Shown: positions 15,001 to 30,164, counted from the stretch's first letter. The stretch is DNA of 64,000 nt from Acridotheres tristis (GCA_037013685.1 CM072895.1:12312463-12376462); one strand, 5' to 3'. Numbers and translations are program-made. Notes: a model not told the origin generated them from the letters alone.

Positions 15001-18000
15001 TTAAGCTTAAAGAGCCAGAGAACCTCAAAAAGATTCCAACTGCCCAGTATGCTGCATGTGAGTGGGAGAGGAGTGCATGTGTACAAAGGTATTGTTATTT
15101 GAATGGTAAAGTTCTATAAAAACTCATGCTTGTTCATCCAACTGAAGTATCTGTGCAGTAAACAGGACCTTTTTTTTTGTCTGTTCTGCATGAACACCAT
15201 CAATTCCATTCCAGATGTAAAAGTAGTTGTAGAAGCAGAAAATATGGAAGAAACGTAGTTTAACTTTCAGATCCCAAATTATGGCTTTTGTTCACATTGT
15301 ATTAATTGCAAACAAGGCCAATCCTTGCATCTTCTAGACTATTAGTTGGAAAGAAAATTTCCTGTGGTTTGGGAGTAGAATGACTTTGATATGGTATCAC
15401 TGATGTTGACTGTAACCCACAGTGGATCTGCCCCTTTTTTGTATTGGAGTAATCCCAAAGTCATTTCTACAGTGACTTTTTCTGACTGACTCTGCTTTTA
15501 CTCATGCTATTGTATTCTTTTCTTTTCTCCCAATAGTACACCAGCATATCAGCTTGAGCTTGAAATAATAATAACATTTTAGATAGTTTATGACACAGCC
15601 TTAACCTTCTTTAATAGCAGTTTTATGTATTCAATATTCTGCTGCTCTAGTCAGCTTGCAGTCTTTCAGAAGCACTGGTCACTAAATAAAATAAAGTTCA
15701 TATTTATTGCTATGTGTCATCTAAAAGCAATCACTCAAAGCAAGAATTATAAGATCTTCTACAGATGAAAATGTTTTTGTGATGGAACTTGGCAAGGCCA
15801 ATCTGTTATCATGAGGCATGGAGAAGAAAGGCCAATGTTCTTGACTGTTTAGTGAATGCACTTATTTTCTTTTTGCAATTTTCATTATAGCAAATTGTTT
15901 GACCTAGCAGAGAGACACCTTCTCAAGGCTGGGATCATATTGTTTTGCTAGTATAATTCCATCACAGTCAACAATGGATATAAATGGAAAAATGAGGCAG
16001 AAAGGTACAACAGTATAGAATGATATGTTTTCAGATCAGTAATCAGTGTCTATTTAAAATAAAATAGAAATATATTAAATGACATGCTTTGACTCTATTT
16101 TATTAAGGTGAAGTGAAGTTTTATTACTAGTCTTATGATCAAATGAAGGAAAACAGGGGTAGTGAGAGCTATGCACAGGAGAATAAAGGCAAGCAGCTAA
16201 AAATCTGCTATATTAACCTAACAGTTTTTGACATTCTGTAAAGTCATTGAGATGTGATTTTTCATCCAAAGCTAAAAAGTTGCTATGATAGAATTAGTTA
16301 AATAAAGAAAGGAAATAGAAGTCCTAGATATTGCGTACATCTCCATTGCAGGAGACAATTATGTTTGATTTTTTAGGAAAGTGTAAAAGAATAAAAATGC
16401 TAATTTTTTTCATCTAAGTTCTAGAGAATAAATAGAAAAATAGTAGCTAAAATAGTAAAAATTACTTGCAGAATAGTGACTTCTACAAACAAAAGCTCTG
16501 CTTTTTCCATTGCCTTGCCAATTCAATACAGTGGCATTTAACTGTTCATATTCTTACTTTCTTTTTTAAATGGATTTGTTTCTTTTTTGTTCGATTTTTC
16601 AATGTAATGAAAATATCAAGCCTAAGGTCATTCTTTCTTCAATTTTTATAAGTTAGCAAACATTATTTTGCAGTATAAACCAGTATATGAAGGATCATCA
16701 GCTCTTAATTTATGCTTTTGCAGCCTAGTACTCTCGTGTGGTTACACTGGACCAAATTTAACAATACTGAAGGAGAAAAACAGACACAGGTTGATCTTAT
16801 GAACTTTTAAAGATGTGAGGTGCTTGCTCATGTCTGTGGTTTCACAGAAGTTAAATTGAATTATGCAAATAAGACCACATGTGTACATGCTGTCAGGTTC
16901 CAGTTAATAAATGGTCTTACTCCTCTGTAATTTTCATGAACTGTACAAAAAAGATGCTTATGTAGATACTTCCTCAAAAAATATGAATAAAATTTCTTAT
17001 GAGATGAGCAAAATAACACCATTTAATCTGGCTGTGAATGAAACTGCAAATACAGTGTTTCATTTTCTGAATTTTTGAACTGTTTTAATTATATTATGAA
17101 TTTATCTCCATATGGTTGCTGACATGCATTGAAACAGTAGTTTTCAGCCATTTGAATTTATTTTGTGCTGGTTTTTGGTGGGGCTTGACTCTAATGATTA
17201 CATGAAGTGTCTGGCACCTGTGGAGCAATGGAGAGGAGCCCCCCATTTACACCCTCATGGCCAAAAGCCAAAGGTACAGTTACCTTAGTGCAAATTAAAA
17301 TCAGACCCAGTACTTCCATGCACCTTTATTTTAGATCATTACGGGTGTAAATATGTACCCATGTCATAAGAGAGTGGACAATTATTATAAAACTTGTGTA
17401 ATATATGGCAGTGATTTCTGGAAGGAATCATTGCCCACGTACACACACACAAACACCCACAGGACTGTCTGCAAGCACCAGTGCCTTTCAGAGCTCCACC
17501 AGCAGAGATGCACAAGGTTTATGATCCTCTTCAGCAGCTTGTGCCAGCTCTTGCATTGCTTCTCAAGCGTGTGACAGACATTCCCACAAGCACCTACCCA
17601 GCATCGTGCCCTGCCTCACGTGGCCTTTGGCTTCCTGAGAGATGCTGAGGGAAGTGAATCTATTCTTTGGTCTTAGTTTCCTCTGGGTGTGCAAGATATG
17701 ATAAGAAGAGGTGTGCCTTGCCACGTGTTAGGTCATGTTCAGCCTTAGTTGTTGTTCTGACTGCTGCAAGCCAGCTCGGAGAAGTGGGAGGAAATTCTGC
17801 TGTGCCCTTTCTCTCACATCCCTGCATCAATTTGTTTTTGACTTGTCCTGCACTCAGAGGTGGTGGAACATAGAGTGGCAGTTGCTGCCTTGAAATAGTG
17901 AAGACTTAATAAAATAAGGTTATTTTATTTAGTCACTGCTTGCCAAGGTATTTCTTACAAACCCAAAATTTTTATTTTCATTTTACTGATGCGTTTTAGA

Positions 18001-21000
18001 ATGAGGTGAAGTTTTATTAGTTTGAGACCATGACAAATTCAACTGTTTAACAATCTATTTTTTAAAAAGTTTTTCTGACTGACCTATGAGTTACAAATCA
18101 ACTCAATCTTTCTTCTTCTCTGTTTCATTTTTGAGCTTTATTGATAGTGATGACTCATGAAAAAGACTTCACATATGTTAGTGGTTACTGGAATTGATAA
18201 TATAGTTAGCAATGACTTGCCATAGCACTGGATAAAAATGTTTTTATGGAAAATTCTCTGAGTGGGAGCTCATTGTTGACATACATTACGGAGTGCCTGG
18301 CCGTGTTTGTCCCCTCTTTTCTTCCAAAATTTTGAGAAGTCTGCTATATCTCATTTACAAAACACTTTAAATTATTATAAAAATAACATTTAATAAACAA
18401 AGGGTTTTTATCCATTTTCTGAACACTCTGAATTTAACAGGCTGACATCTGAGATTTACTAAAGAAACCTATTTAAGCTGCAAGAAGAAAATACTAATTC
18501 ATATTTTCACTTTGGTTCACTTCAACACAATTAATTTCAATGTTAACCAACACAAAGATGCTGGTCCTGAAAACTTACATATCCATGATCTCATGTCATT
18601 AGTTCATTACTTATCAGACTGTCTGAAGCCCAGATATTTTCTGTGTGATTCCTCCTGCATCATCTTGCTCTAAGACTGGGTAAACAAATAACAAACTGCA
18701 GGCACTCCAACAGACCCTTACATCAAAGATGTTACTCACTTACCTGTAATAGTGACAACAATCAAGCTGACTGCGGTGGTTTTTTCAGTGTTTATTAGGC
18801 TGTAAAGACTGTGAATATGCTTTTTCCCAAATGTTAGTGAGGACTGCCTGTCATGTGCAACAGGCACAGTCCAGGTGAGTATACTGTCTGTTAATTTGCC
18901 ATTATAAATTCCACTCTGAAATCAGTCAGGTGAGTGAACATTTGGCTTGTTTTAAATCAGTGTAAACTGTCAGTTATTGACAATATTTATCATCCATTTT
19001 AAGAGAAAATTATTATCAAATGGTGTAATTAATTGTGGCTCCTCTATATCTTACAATTTTTGCAGAAATGTATTTATTTTAAGAATCCAAACTAAATTTA
19101 AATTGCTGCATACTTCTGACATTCCCAATCCTACACTTTCCAAAATTGGATTCAATTTTATCTTCTTTATAGGCTTTGAGAATATTTTAGAAGCTGCTTT
19201 ACCATACTATTTTATCTTCATGAGGCTTTTTTGAACCAGCTCAAATTTTTCAAGACTGCATAGAAACAGTTTTTATAATAGTTTTGGGTATATTGACAAT
19301 TGTGACAGCAAGTGCTTGTGGCTGTATAGCAATGGATGATAAAAGAGTAGTCTGGGCTTTCTCTGGAAGTTACCATTGAGAGCAGAGGAACTGTCAGAGC
19401 TTGAAGAGACAGAAGTCATGTCTGCACTACTGAGGTGCCAATTAGCCAACTTTGAACATGGTCCATGCCAGATTTGAGGGAGCGAGTGTTGCTGGTAGCT
19501 GGAAGCAAGAGGCAGGGAAAGCTATTACTGGTGTAACACATGGAAATATTCAATTGTTCTCTACAAGCTGTAACTTTTGTTTCATCAGCAAGTATGGAAG
19601 CAAACCTGGCCGGGCTTCCTGACTAACAACTGTAGCACAGCTCTCTTTCATCAGATTTTGATAACTTATTCAGAAACAGGTAGCAGTCTCTGGATTTTGA
19701 CATTGTCAACTTAATATAACTTGATAAAAATCTCTGAAACAGATTAAAAGAACTCTGCTAAGTTTCAGCTTTTAAAATTTTCTTGGTGCTGTGTGTGAGT
19801 ATCCTGGGGCACAATATAAATATTAATAATAATGTCTAAGGTAATGCTGATTTGTCTGCCAAAACAAAAAAATTCCATTCTTTATTTCTGTTTCTGCTCA
19901 CTATTTTCTCTGTCAATGGTGGTTGTTAAAGTACAGAAGCAGTCATGTATCTAATATTTCTCTGTTTAAGTTTTTTGGGAAAATGTCTGTCAATAAATTG
20001 TGTGAGCTTCTACAGAACTGTAGCTGAACCTAGGTATTTAAAAATAAATCACAGGTTCGTTTTTTCCTTAAATCAATAAATATATATGGACTGCAGTAAA
20101 ACATACACCTTTTCATAGTCTGATTTAGGTGTTAAAACCGGATATGAGAAAACACATTGTGGTAGAAAAAATGGAAATACTAAGAAGTGACTTCTTTCCT
20201 AGAAAAAGAGGATTTGTGTATATTAGTCAAAGGACTAGTACTTTTCTCTTGTTTAGCTAATTTTAGACATTCTCTAAGCCTCCTGTTTAAGTCCTACATC
20301 AATTACTTAAGTCATTGCTTCTTTTACCTAAGCCAAATCTTGAAGGCAATGAATATTTGCAAATGTTTAACTCTTGTTGAGAGTGGCCCAAGAGGCTGCA
20401 AGCTGCACCCAGACCAAAATAAAAGTGTTACCAAATCTTTGCATACTCATGTGGGGCCCATTCTCTCTCTCTTAGGGCTCATGTTAACCCTGGTAACTTA
20501 TGTAGATTATCAGTTCCTTGGTGCTTGTCCCATTTTTGGTTTACCTGACACTCTTAGGGTGCAATAATTAAAGCTATAACAAAAGAATACCAAAATACAT
20601 GGCTCTCCCCAGTTGACCTCCATCTCACTTATAAGGCAGGATCACTTACAGGAGGAGAAAAGATGCATAGATTTAAAGTTCCATTTCTCATTTATTTGGT
20701 AGGATTTTTTTTTATTTCAAGTTGCATCTTTCTGTGATTCCTAGTAATCTAACTGAATCCAATCTAATTGTTAATCCATGTGACCAGGACACTCCTTTTT
20801 TCCTTTAGTGACTTTCTCCCTTTCTGCTCCTCTGCTCAGACAAGAACACAACTAAAATTCCATTTGCTTCTTAACAGTAGTGAGCAATGATTATTCATTA
20901 AGTCTGAGAAATATCTTTAATAGCAGTTTTACCTGACTTGATCACCTTTCACTGTCTTCTGGAAAGGTTTACTGGGAGATCCTATTTTTCAAACTCCATA

Positions 21001-21339
21001 CTCCAAATTGAATCTGGAGTCTAGTTTTTGATAACGTTAAGTGAGATGAAAAGTTAGATATAAGTGAGATGACACTCTACCATGTACTCAGAAAGTTCAT
21101 GAAGATGACATCCATTTCCTGACTTTCACTGAGTTTCTCAAGGAAGTTCTGCTACTGATGACAGAGGGAGTTTCTTTCATTTGCAATAAACACATAAATT
21201 GGCCATAGACTTAGGAAGCTCCTTCTAATAGTCTGGTTATGTTTGGGGTTTTGCCTTCATTTTGTAATTCATTATTGCAATCCATTTTATAACTGAAAAA
21301 ATTCACTTCTTCCTTGTTAAATGTAGATGCCTGTAGATG
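1..21339. other. intergenic DNA without a supportable gene
   Basis: The stretch is AT-rich, CpG-poor and gene-free as far as I can read. ORFs are mostly below 100 codons, with no recognised domain and no exon-like conservation of a known protein. It has T-rich runs (about 4411-4435 and 12891-12936, including 14 consecutive T at 12921-12934) and a short AC5 run at 17441-17450. No CR1 end, LTR or tRNA-like cloverleaf was recognised. Confidence 0.6.
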
Positions 21340-21660
21340 TTATACCATTCCCAATAGCCTTTCTCTAGCAAGTCTTAGCACTTCTTTTAATCTTTCTTCA
21401 AAAGCATCCTCTCTAATCTGCACACACTCTCAGGCTTTTTTCTGAATCATGTTTAGTTCACTGGCACTTTCCAATATTAGAGTGCCAAAACCTGCATACA
21501 GAATTCCATGTGCAGTGTCCCCAAAGCCACAGGGAGAAAGATTATCACCTCATTGGGCTGTGATACAGTATTTCTACAACACAGAGCCAGTTACTGTTTT
21601 GGCTTCTTCAGCTCTTACTGTAAGGTTTCATTTACCATGCTTGGCTCTCTCTTTAGACTT
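21340..21660 (-). mobile_element. old, diverged CR1-like LINE fragment
   Basis: On the plus strand the order of blocks resembles an antisense CR1 3' coding region: a degenerate CTCCTCATAAGTCTT-like block near 21365, a CATACAGAATTCCATGTGCAG block like the common ACACAGTACTCCAGGTGTGG, then GATTATCACCTC, a TGATACAG stretch and a GGCTTCTTC stretch in the expected order and spacing. Divergence is heavy and the ends are uncertain. A frame of 85 codons here is probably chance. Confidence 0.5.
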
Positions 21661-22444
21661 TCCAATGTGTTCTTTCTATGGAATTGCAGTGCATAGCAAA
21701 GTGTGACTTGGATTTTTGGAGAAAGGATTTAATTCTTAATATTTTTACTCATATTTCTAACATTTAAGAGGTTTTTTTGTATGATTAGTCTTTGACTAAA
21801 ATATAAAACTGGCAAATTAATATACAATTATATGCTCATATATGAAATAGATTAAATATTTATTTTCTACTTCCTTTAAATTGTCACTGCTAAAGCATTC
21901 TGGCCTCCTGTTTGTGGCAATTTTTGCTTGCTGCTGCTAAAACAGTGATGACATCTGAGATAATTTCAGTGCATTTTTAATGAGATTGTGTGAGAGATAT
22001 TTTGTAAAGTCTGTTTATACATCAAACTCAAAAGACAAAATAAGTGCAATCCCAGAATAATCGTTGCTGTGTCTGGTTTTATAAGCATTTTGCTATTGAT
22101 TGAGATTGTGAAACAGTGGATAAAAAAAAAAATTCAATGTAGACCAGACCAAAAGGTTGGGAGGGTCTGTAAGGAGGAGATTAAAACTGAAAATGGTGAT
22201 GCAAGAACATTGCCAAATGTTGGATAAACATTCTAAAATCAGTAAGGTGACATCCAATAGAGGCAGATCTCTAGATGGAAAAACACCAACACACTGTGAT
22301 GTGATTAGCTGTGCAAAACCACTGCAGATAATTATCTGGCCATAAACTGAATAGGAATCACTCCACAAATGTGATGCCGGATGAAACAGAAAGCAAATGT
22401 TACTCTGAAGTGTGGAACAGGAGTGTCATCTAATTATGCCGTGA

Positions 22445-22672
22445 TATTTAGTACTGCTGGGGCTCTCCAGGACCACTGTACTCCTCTTGCAATCTCACAC
22501 TTAAATGTGTGGACAGTTTGGAGAAAACGGAGAGAATGCCAGCAAGAACACAAGGCTTAGAAATGAAAGGATGATAGAATTGATTGCTAAAGAAGCAGCT
22601 GAATGTAATAATCACCTGCAAGAAATGTTGTCATGAAAAAGACGATGTGGGGGTTTTATTTCTCCATTTCTA
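22445..22672 (+). mobile_element. possible ancient CR1-like fragment
   Basis: A CTCCAGGACCACTGTACTC block, a TTTGGAGAAAACGGAGAGAA block with AGCAAGAACA after it, and GCAAGAAATGTTGTCATGAAA occur in the order seen in the sense strand of CR1 3' coding sequence (compare the usual TACTGTGT, GTGCAGAGAAGAGCAAC and GAAGGGNTGTCAT blocks). The match is weak and based on memory of consensus blocks, so this is tentative. Confidence 0.3.
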
Positions 22673-25600
22673 CTGAAAATAAAGAAAAAAATTGATCTTT
22701 TTGAAACACGGGTTGTTGTTCTGGTGTTAGGAAATAATTTTGATTTATAAGAAAATAATTGGGAGCAGGCTACCTCTGGAAGTTTTGGAAGCTTTTGCAG
22801 AGGATTTTGGGAAAAGGAAATAGGCCAACTATTACCTATTCTGTCTCACAGTGAGGAAAACTCCTCTTAAGGCCTTGTCTAGCCCCCTATAGTCATATAT
22901 CTCCATGCATAGTTCTGTTGCCACCTCTTAGAATTAAAGCAATATAAACTGAGTCAGAGAGGACTGACTTGATACAAACTCCTTATTTTACAGCCCAGCC
23001 AGCCTCAGGATCTGTCTTGCAAATGTTAGTCTAGCTTGTTGTAGAAATAAATACACTGAAGTCAAGTTTCATTGATAACAACAGTTCATTGAAACTTTTT
23101 GGGTTCTGCAAATTTTCCCTGAAGTGAAGGTAGAGATCTGGGAAAAACATGCCTGTCTCCAGGTGAGTCAGCCCCAGGGAAGGGGGATAAAACTTTGGGC
23201 TCCTGAGCCAGGCATAGAGAAATAACAGATTTTCTTTGCTTCGTAACTATCCACACCACCTTCCCTTGTTTCTCTTTTTCACAGACCAAACTTGGAAAAA
23301 AAGAAAAAAAAAAACCCAAATCCACAGTGTGGGCAGCTCAGCCATGTTTTGAATCATTAGTAAGATAATCTTCCTGATCATTTATTACCTGGTCTAATTT
23401 CTCATTAGTGTACTTTTTCTTTTTGATATCTTCAAATATTCTTTTATTCGCTATTTCTACTTTAACTAAAATTACCTCAGTGCACATTCACTTGCTCTTA
23501 TCTTTGTCCAGCTCTCTGCTCGTTTATATAGCATTCTTTCAATTTCCAGAACATTCTTGCTGCCCTCCATTCTTTGAGTAGGCATTTGGGAAGCTGTCTG
23601 CTGGCTGCTTGGCATTTTCCTTCCTTTATCAGCAGGATTACATTGTATTCTGATGCCTTTCAGGAGTCTCAGCATCCTTGAACTTCAATATCTACCACTC
23701 TAGGAATCTATTCTTTAGCATGCACCAAAAGACTAATGGGCACTACCAGGGAGCATCCCTATTATTTAAAATCAGCTCATAGTATGAAAAATTACAGTAA
23801 TGAAGGTTAGATCCATGCTGAACAGACTTTGTCCGGAATCTTTACTTTTATGACTGATGAAATTGTCTCTTGTATACCTTAATTTTCAGATTTAAACTCC
23901 ATTATTTTGCCACTTTGCAAATACTAAGGAGCTATATCCAGGCCTTATACAGCCTTCTATATGTATATTCAGCAACTATGACCAGCCCTAGAAATTATTA
24001 CTTGTATATAGAGGGGCAGGAGAGAGATACTCCAAAACCACACAGGAGTTCATTTTAGTTATCCCTGTTTTGTTGACATGGGTAATAGGATGTAAGTAAA
24101 AGTAGCATGAAGAATTACTCCTTTGGAAGCTGTCAAACAGAGAAACTGAATCTCTCTTTGCATATTTCACACTCTAAAAGGAACAGCAACCAGAAAACCA
24201 AATGGAGAACCAAGGCTGGTCTTTAATTCACATTAGCCATCCAAAAGTGTCTGGTCAGCTAGAAGTGTTTCTGTATATGGTTACTATAACCCTCATTGGA
24301 TCACTCCATTAGTGTTACAGGTTTTACCTGAATTCTGTGGCCACCTCTCAACAGTTCTGGAATGTCTCACAGCCATTAAATTTGTCTATCCACATACCAT
24401 TCCCACAAAGCCACTGTTATTTCTGCTTTCCACATAGGAAAAGTGAGTGCCTGGTAAAAGTCATGTTTAAAGTCCAAAAGGCTTGCAGCAAATCCCAGGT
24501 CTATAGGAACCCTAACATTATATGTTAGTTCAGGTTATTGAGAGCAGAAATACCTGAAGACTGAATGAAATGAAATAACCTAGAAATAATTTCTTTTTAA
24601 AAACATCATTGGCTGTGGCCACTATGCATTCTACTTCTGCTAAGTGTAATGAAACTGGAAAATAAAGTTTGACAAAATCAAAATGTCCTCCTCAAATTTG
24701 AAATGCCAACTTTTTAGTGACTGCAGTCCCTTTAATCAAACAATGCCAGTGAGTTCGGCAGAAAACAGGACACAGAGGTCCCAGCTAGTAAAACCTGGAA
24801 TTTGTTGGTACAGTAGATGTGGCAGCTCATGACTAAGTGGTTTAAAATGTAAAGCTTTTATTTGTACTAGGGATCCACGAAAGGCAGCAAAAAGAGGTGG
24901 AACCATAAGATGCAGAGGGATGTGTCATCAGATACTGATGCAGTCATAGGTAGATGCAGGTAAATGGAACTCCTCTATTTTTAATTTAGAATGATTTGAT
25001 AATACTTCTTATTACATCTGTGTTTACCATTATAACATTGTCTGCAAAATTAACACATATAGTACTTCTGGAAACTAGTATTTTACAGCTATTTCAGCCT
25101 TTACTTGTAAAACACTAGCCACTGGTTGAACTTGAAATATACTCCTTCAACCTTTGAATTTATGGAATATATTAAGCTGTAGAAATGTAAATTGGCAAAC
25201 AAGGGGAAACCTATTAGCTAGATTACATTCTTGATTTACAAAAGCAAAGAAAGACGGACAAACAGCACAGATACTGCCTGTGCATTGTCTTATGGGAAGA
25301 TCCATGTGTGTTGGATAAGGGAAGTAATACCCCATCATCCACTCTTTAACCAGTCCTTGAGGAACACGTTCCAGATAACAGAGCCAGAAAAAGCTCTGTA
25401 GATGAAAGCAGGAGATACTGGGCACAGACAAAGTCAGTCCATGAGCCATGGCATGCAGTGTTCAGAGAACAAAGCAGAGATTAGAAAATGCACTACAGAA
25501 ATAAAGCAAAAAGCATATTAAATAGTTTTATGGAGTGAAGTGGACATGTAATAAAAAATAAATTTGACCTCCTATAAAGGTCCTCTTTCTTCAGATTATC

Positions 25601-27138
25601 AATTTTGCTCTATTGATAACTATGTAGAAAGAAAAAGAGTAAGTACTGCCTTTATTGTATACTCTTGGTATGGTATAACAGTAAGGAAATTTCAGGTGTA
25701 GAATTTAAATGAAATATTTAATTTTCTTTGCACTGCAGTGACACTGGGACCACTTAGTCAAGCCAGACAAGTGAATAGTGGGAATTGCAGATCTGCATTT
25801 GCTCTTACATGTTTTACTTGTTCAGTCATCTTTTATTTTCTTCCTGGGGCCTGATAGGAGCCCCAGATTTGGGCTCAGGCCACAGAATTACAAAGAAAGT
25901 GGGCAAAAAGTACTGCAGTTGACTGCTTAGCAGCCAGGTGAAGTTGAGATTGATTTGTAGGAAATTTGAACTGTGTCTTACTACAGGAATAAGCAAAGTA
26001 AATGACTCATTCCTGTATTAAAGCAAGGTAACAACTGTGAAGATTGATACTTTTATTTTCCAAATCTCTTGACTGGACCCTAAGTCAATCCTACTACACA
26101 GACAGCAAATATTTTAAGATCTGATTAGTGTGTAAGCTGATGGCTTTATTACCCTAAAACCTTTATGACCCATCTCTGCAGGCATGGTATGTTTTGATTT
26201 TTTCCTGGATTACAGTCTACAGTTGTTAGAGAATGAGTGACAGCTTAGAAAATCAAACCAGCATTTTTTTGTACACACATATGTGTGTCTGTGTATGTAT
26301 TTCTATCCATAAAGCCTTAGAAAATTCAAAAGCAACTTGGGCACCATGTTGATTGGGTCATATGGAGATTTTTATTCCAGCAAAATTCCTGTTTAGTTCA
26401 GAAAAATTAGAAAAGGATGGCAAAGACCTGTTCTTAATCATCAGAATGGCATTTTTTCTGTAGCAAATTATGTCCCTGGCTGGTCCACATACAAAATTCT
26501 TAGATATATATCCTATATCTTTCTGCCAGGACCTGAGTCCAGAAAAAATCACAGCTGGCAAATGAGTAGAACTCAAAGTAACTTTCAAACGCTTTGTTTT
26601 AAACTAATTTATCACTATTTGGGAGCCAAAAGTAGCTTCAGCCTGTTGCTGCAGATCGAGGTCTGCTGAAGACTTTCATCAGGCTTGACTCTTAAGCACA
26701 TCAGTCATCCTTTAGATATAAACATGTCTGCTAAATTGCAGCAAGTAAAATATCTGTATTTGTCCTTGGATGAGGGCTGTGGGTGAAACTTCACAAATTG
26801 TTTTGTCACCAAAGAGTTTCACAACTTTACTTCAAGTACTAAAAATGAATTAATTGACAGCATACGTTAATTGCAGGAAACTTTGCCCTTTACATAAACC
26901 TCAAAACATCTTAAGCCAATGGGGTAAACAGTGTAGAAAGGATCCAAATTATTGCAGCTGCATGCCATTCTTCAGTCATTTTTAAGCTCATCATTATTGC
27001 TTATTTATAAATCTCTAGAAATAGGTGTAGCCAATAGATTTGCTAATAGATCCTGAGCCAGTCACAAAATGGCAGGTTCTAATTAGACAGGGGTGGGGGA
27101 ATGAGTCTGATGTTCTGCCAGAGCTCATTAAAACAGGT

Positions 27139-27156
27139 TGTGCACTCCAGTGCACA
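27139..27156. repeat. 18-bp inverted repeat (8-bp arms, 2-bp centre)
   Basis: TGTGCACT-CC-AGTGCACA: the arms are exact reverse complements. It is embedded in a moderately GC-balanced stretch after GAGCTCATTAAAACAGGT. It could be a dimeric protein-binding site, but nothing links it to a gene. Confidence 0.9.
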
Positions 27157-30100
27157 GGACATCACTCATGGCTGGGAACAGAAGAACATACTACTGGCTG
27201 CATAAGGAGGAGAGCATGAAATTATTTTTCTAAAAAAAAGGAGGAAAAAATGGAGAAGAAAGAAGAAGTAAAAAGAAGAGTGATTCTTCTTTTCAAGGAC
27301 TGAGATAATGCTGTTCTAACCACATGTTGGTAAACTAAAATGCAATTGTGTTTTACCATTTATTAGCAGGTCAAAGGTTTACTGCTCAAAGGTGCCAAGG
27401 CCAGAGTCAGTGTCTGTACTGCCCAATCTGACTGGCATTTATTTGGCAAGGTGCACAAATTTTTTGGCAGATCTGGTGGTTGCACTTGCCAATTATGTCC
27501 TATACATTCCTGTGCATTTATGTTTGACAGTATAAAAAGATGTGTGTGGTGTCATGAGCTGCCATTTCTCATAAAAGCTGATGCAGTTCTAGAAAGCATT
27601 TGATTTGGGGACAACTTTGATGCATTCTTACTCATCCTTGCTTTCCTAATGGCCAGTTTTTGACCCTGAAGGACACTTTTAATATGGAGATAACACAGAT
27701 CAGCACTTGTCCCAGCAAGGTCAGACAAAATACGAATTGTTATCTGGCAGCCTTGGCTTTGCTGTGTTTACTTCAGCCAGACAGAATGGACACCCTGCAT
27801 GGGGTAGCAGAAGAGAGGGGGGAAATGCTGTTGAATGCAGTAACAGACTCATGAAGCTTATTTTGCAAACAAATGTTCTGTAGTCCACAGAAAGGTAAAA
27901 AGCAGTGAAGCAGGAGCATGTACAGCAAAATAGCCTTAGGTGCATTGATACCCACTTTAAAAAAAAAGGAAAAAAAACCCTGTATAAAATACTAAGATAT
28001 GGTGAAAAATGAGAGCAGATGTAGTCTTGAAATTAAGGGTTAGGGTAAGCTGTTTAGTAACCAATTAACAAAATTAGTGTAATGAAGCTTTCTGTTAAAA
28101 ATGCAAGAATATTTCCCTTCTGTTGAATCCCACTTAAGAGGAAGCTTTGGCAAGTCTGAAGGTTATTTCAGTCATAGTATGTCAGAACAGGAGGCCAAAT
28201 TTCAGCACCTCTTCTGCACAGATCTTGAGAGAGAACATAGGTCCTTAAAGGTCTAACAGTATATGTTAAATACTTCTTGGCTTTCATAATTCTTGTCTTA
28301 GTATAAGATATTATTATTCTGTAAATCCTGTACCAAGTAAAATGCCATTCTCATTTATATAGGGCAGGTGAAAGGACTTATCCCCATTTTGGTTAAACTG
28401 AAGAATTGAATAGAAATTCAGTTAGTAAATGGTATCTCCCATCAAACTAGATTTGTGATTCCTTGTTTGAATGCAATTCCGATATCCTATGGATGTATTG
28501 TGTCCATATTACATGAAAAATATTACCCCTGTTCATTGCTTATTGATCAGAGATAATAAAACTCCCTGGATCCAGATCTGGTTTCAGTTGTAATCCTATA
28601 AATCTTATGGAAAAGCAAAGCTGATAACTTTTCCCCTGTAGAAATGGGTGAATCCAGACTGAATCTCTGCCAGCCATTCCTAATCCAAATCATGAAGAAA
28701 TGACCACATATTAACATGTCAGTGTAAGACTACACACTGAGGCAAGGTACTGACAGAAATGCTAATGAAAAATAACCCTTCTTTATTCTAGGGAATGCAA
28801 ATTAGCAGGATCATTTCTAAGGTTTGCTTTGGTAGCTGCTCTGGAGCTGGTGGCCATAGGTAGATGGACATTTGCTGAGAATCTGGAATAGAGATGCTCT
28901 CCTGTATCCAGTAATTTGGGACTGGACCTTACAAACCAAGACAACCATGGAAATCATGGCTTTTTGGAAAGGAAAGTTTTCAGTTCTTCTACTTCTACTG
29001 CTCTAGTGTGTTCTCAGCTACAGTTGTAAGTCTTTTCCATCTATGCCAGTGCTTGGACAAGCTTTGCAAATGTGTGGAAAAGTTTTCATTACAAAATCCA
29101 GGGAATAACAGAGAAAGGACCTGGAAAAAGAGAATTTTCAGGCTCTGTGGTACATTATAACTGGTGAAATTGAGCAGTCAGCTGTGCTATCAACAGCTCT
29201 GGACTAAGATTTTGAGATATAGATCAAGACCAAGCTGATAATTTGCTTAAGTCATCATAAAAATTCATAACCTAGAATAACCAAAACCTATAATTATTCC
29301 TGATACTAAATATTGAAATTAATGGTAAAGGTTGGGATTATGTCGAGGTCTCTACAATATTTCCTACATTTGCTGTCTTCCTTATGCAGAGTTTCTCTTT
29401 GTAAATGTATGAACAGGTGTTAAGATGAACCAGTAAAGAGTTTACAAGAATATTAATTGCTGCTTTGAAGTGTTATCTTTAGGGAAAGTAAATTAAAACA
29501 TAAACAAAGCAAGTAATAAGTATGCTCCTGAGGCAATAGATAAGACTCACTCAGAGAAGTTTCAACACCAAATGACCCAGTATTTTACTGCCACTGAGGG
29601 AGCAGAAAGGCTGTCCTCTATCACAAGAGACCATTCCTGAAGTCAGTGAGGTATTTAAAGTGGATACCAATTTCTTGTTGTTATGAAGTGGGAAGTTCAG
29701 AGCTTTTACACCAGTTCTTCACCTGAGGACTATCCTTTAATTAGCCTAATCTGCAAATGTCTGGCTAAATGGATGCTCTAGCTGTTTTGTAAAGTGTATC
29801 TGGAGGCCTGGCACACTCTTGGTGTGGTAAACTTGTCCAGCTGGCTATTTGAGAGTGTTTTTACCTGAGTAAACTCCTAGGATGCTTGGTTGCAACTCTG
29901 TCCCACCTGGGATAGCACTTGCAACCTTGAAGTTTACATGGCAGGTGAATGAAGTCTGGATAAAGGCAAGGAAATTAATCTTTCTTTGGCAAGAATAATT
30001 TTGCCACCAAATTTAATGGTACAGAAAAGGTTTTTATTCAGTATATGTAAATCTGACTCTTTTCTTTTGATCACTGGTCTGTTTTGATCTTAGTTGTATG

Positions 30101-30164
30101 GCATGACCCATTCAGAATTAAAGTGCTTTTGGGTGTCAGTTATTGTGATAAATTCCCAATATAC

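Noticed and set aside
17441..17450. (AC)5 microsatellite
   Set aside because: It is too short to count as a meaningful microsatellite.
28033..28047. telomere-like AAGGGTTAGGGTAAG
   Set aside because: It has only about two units, far too short to be an interstitial telomere block.
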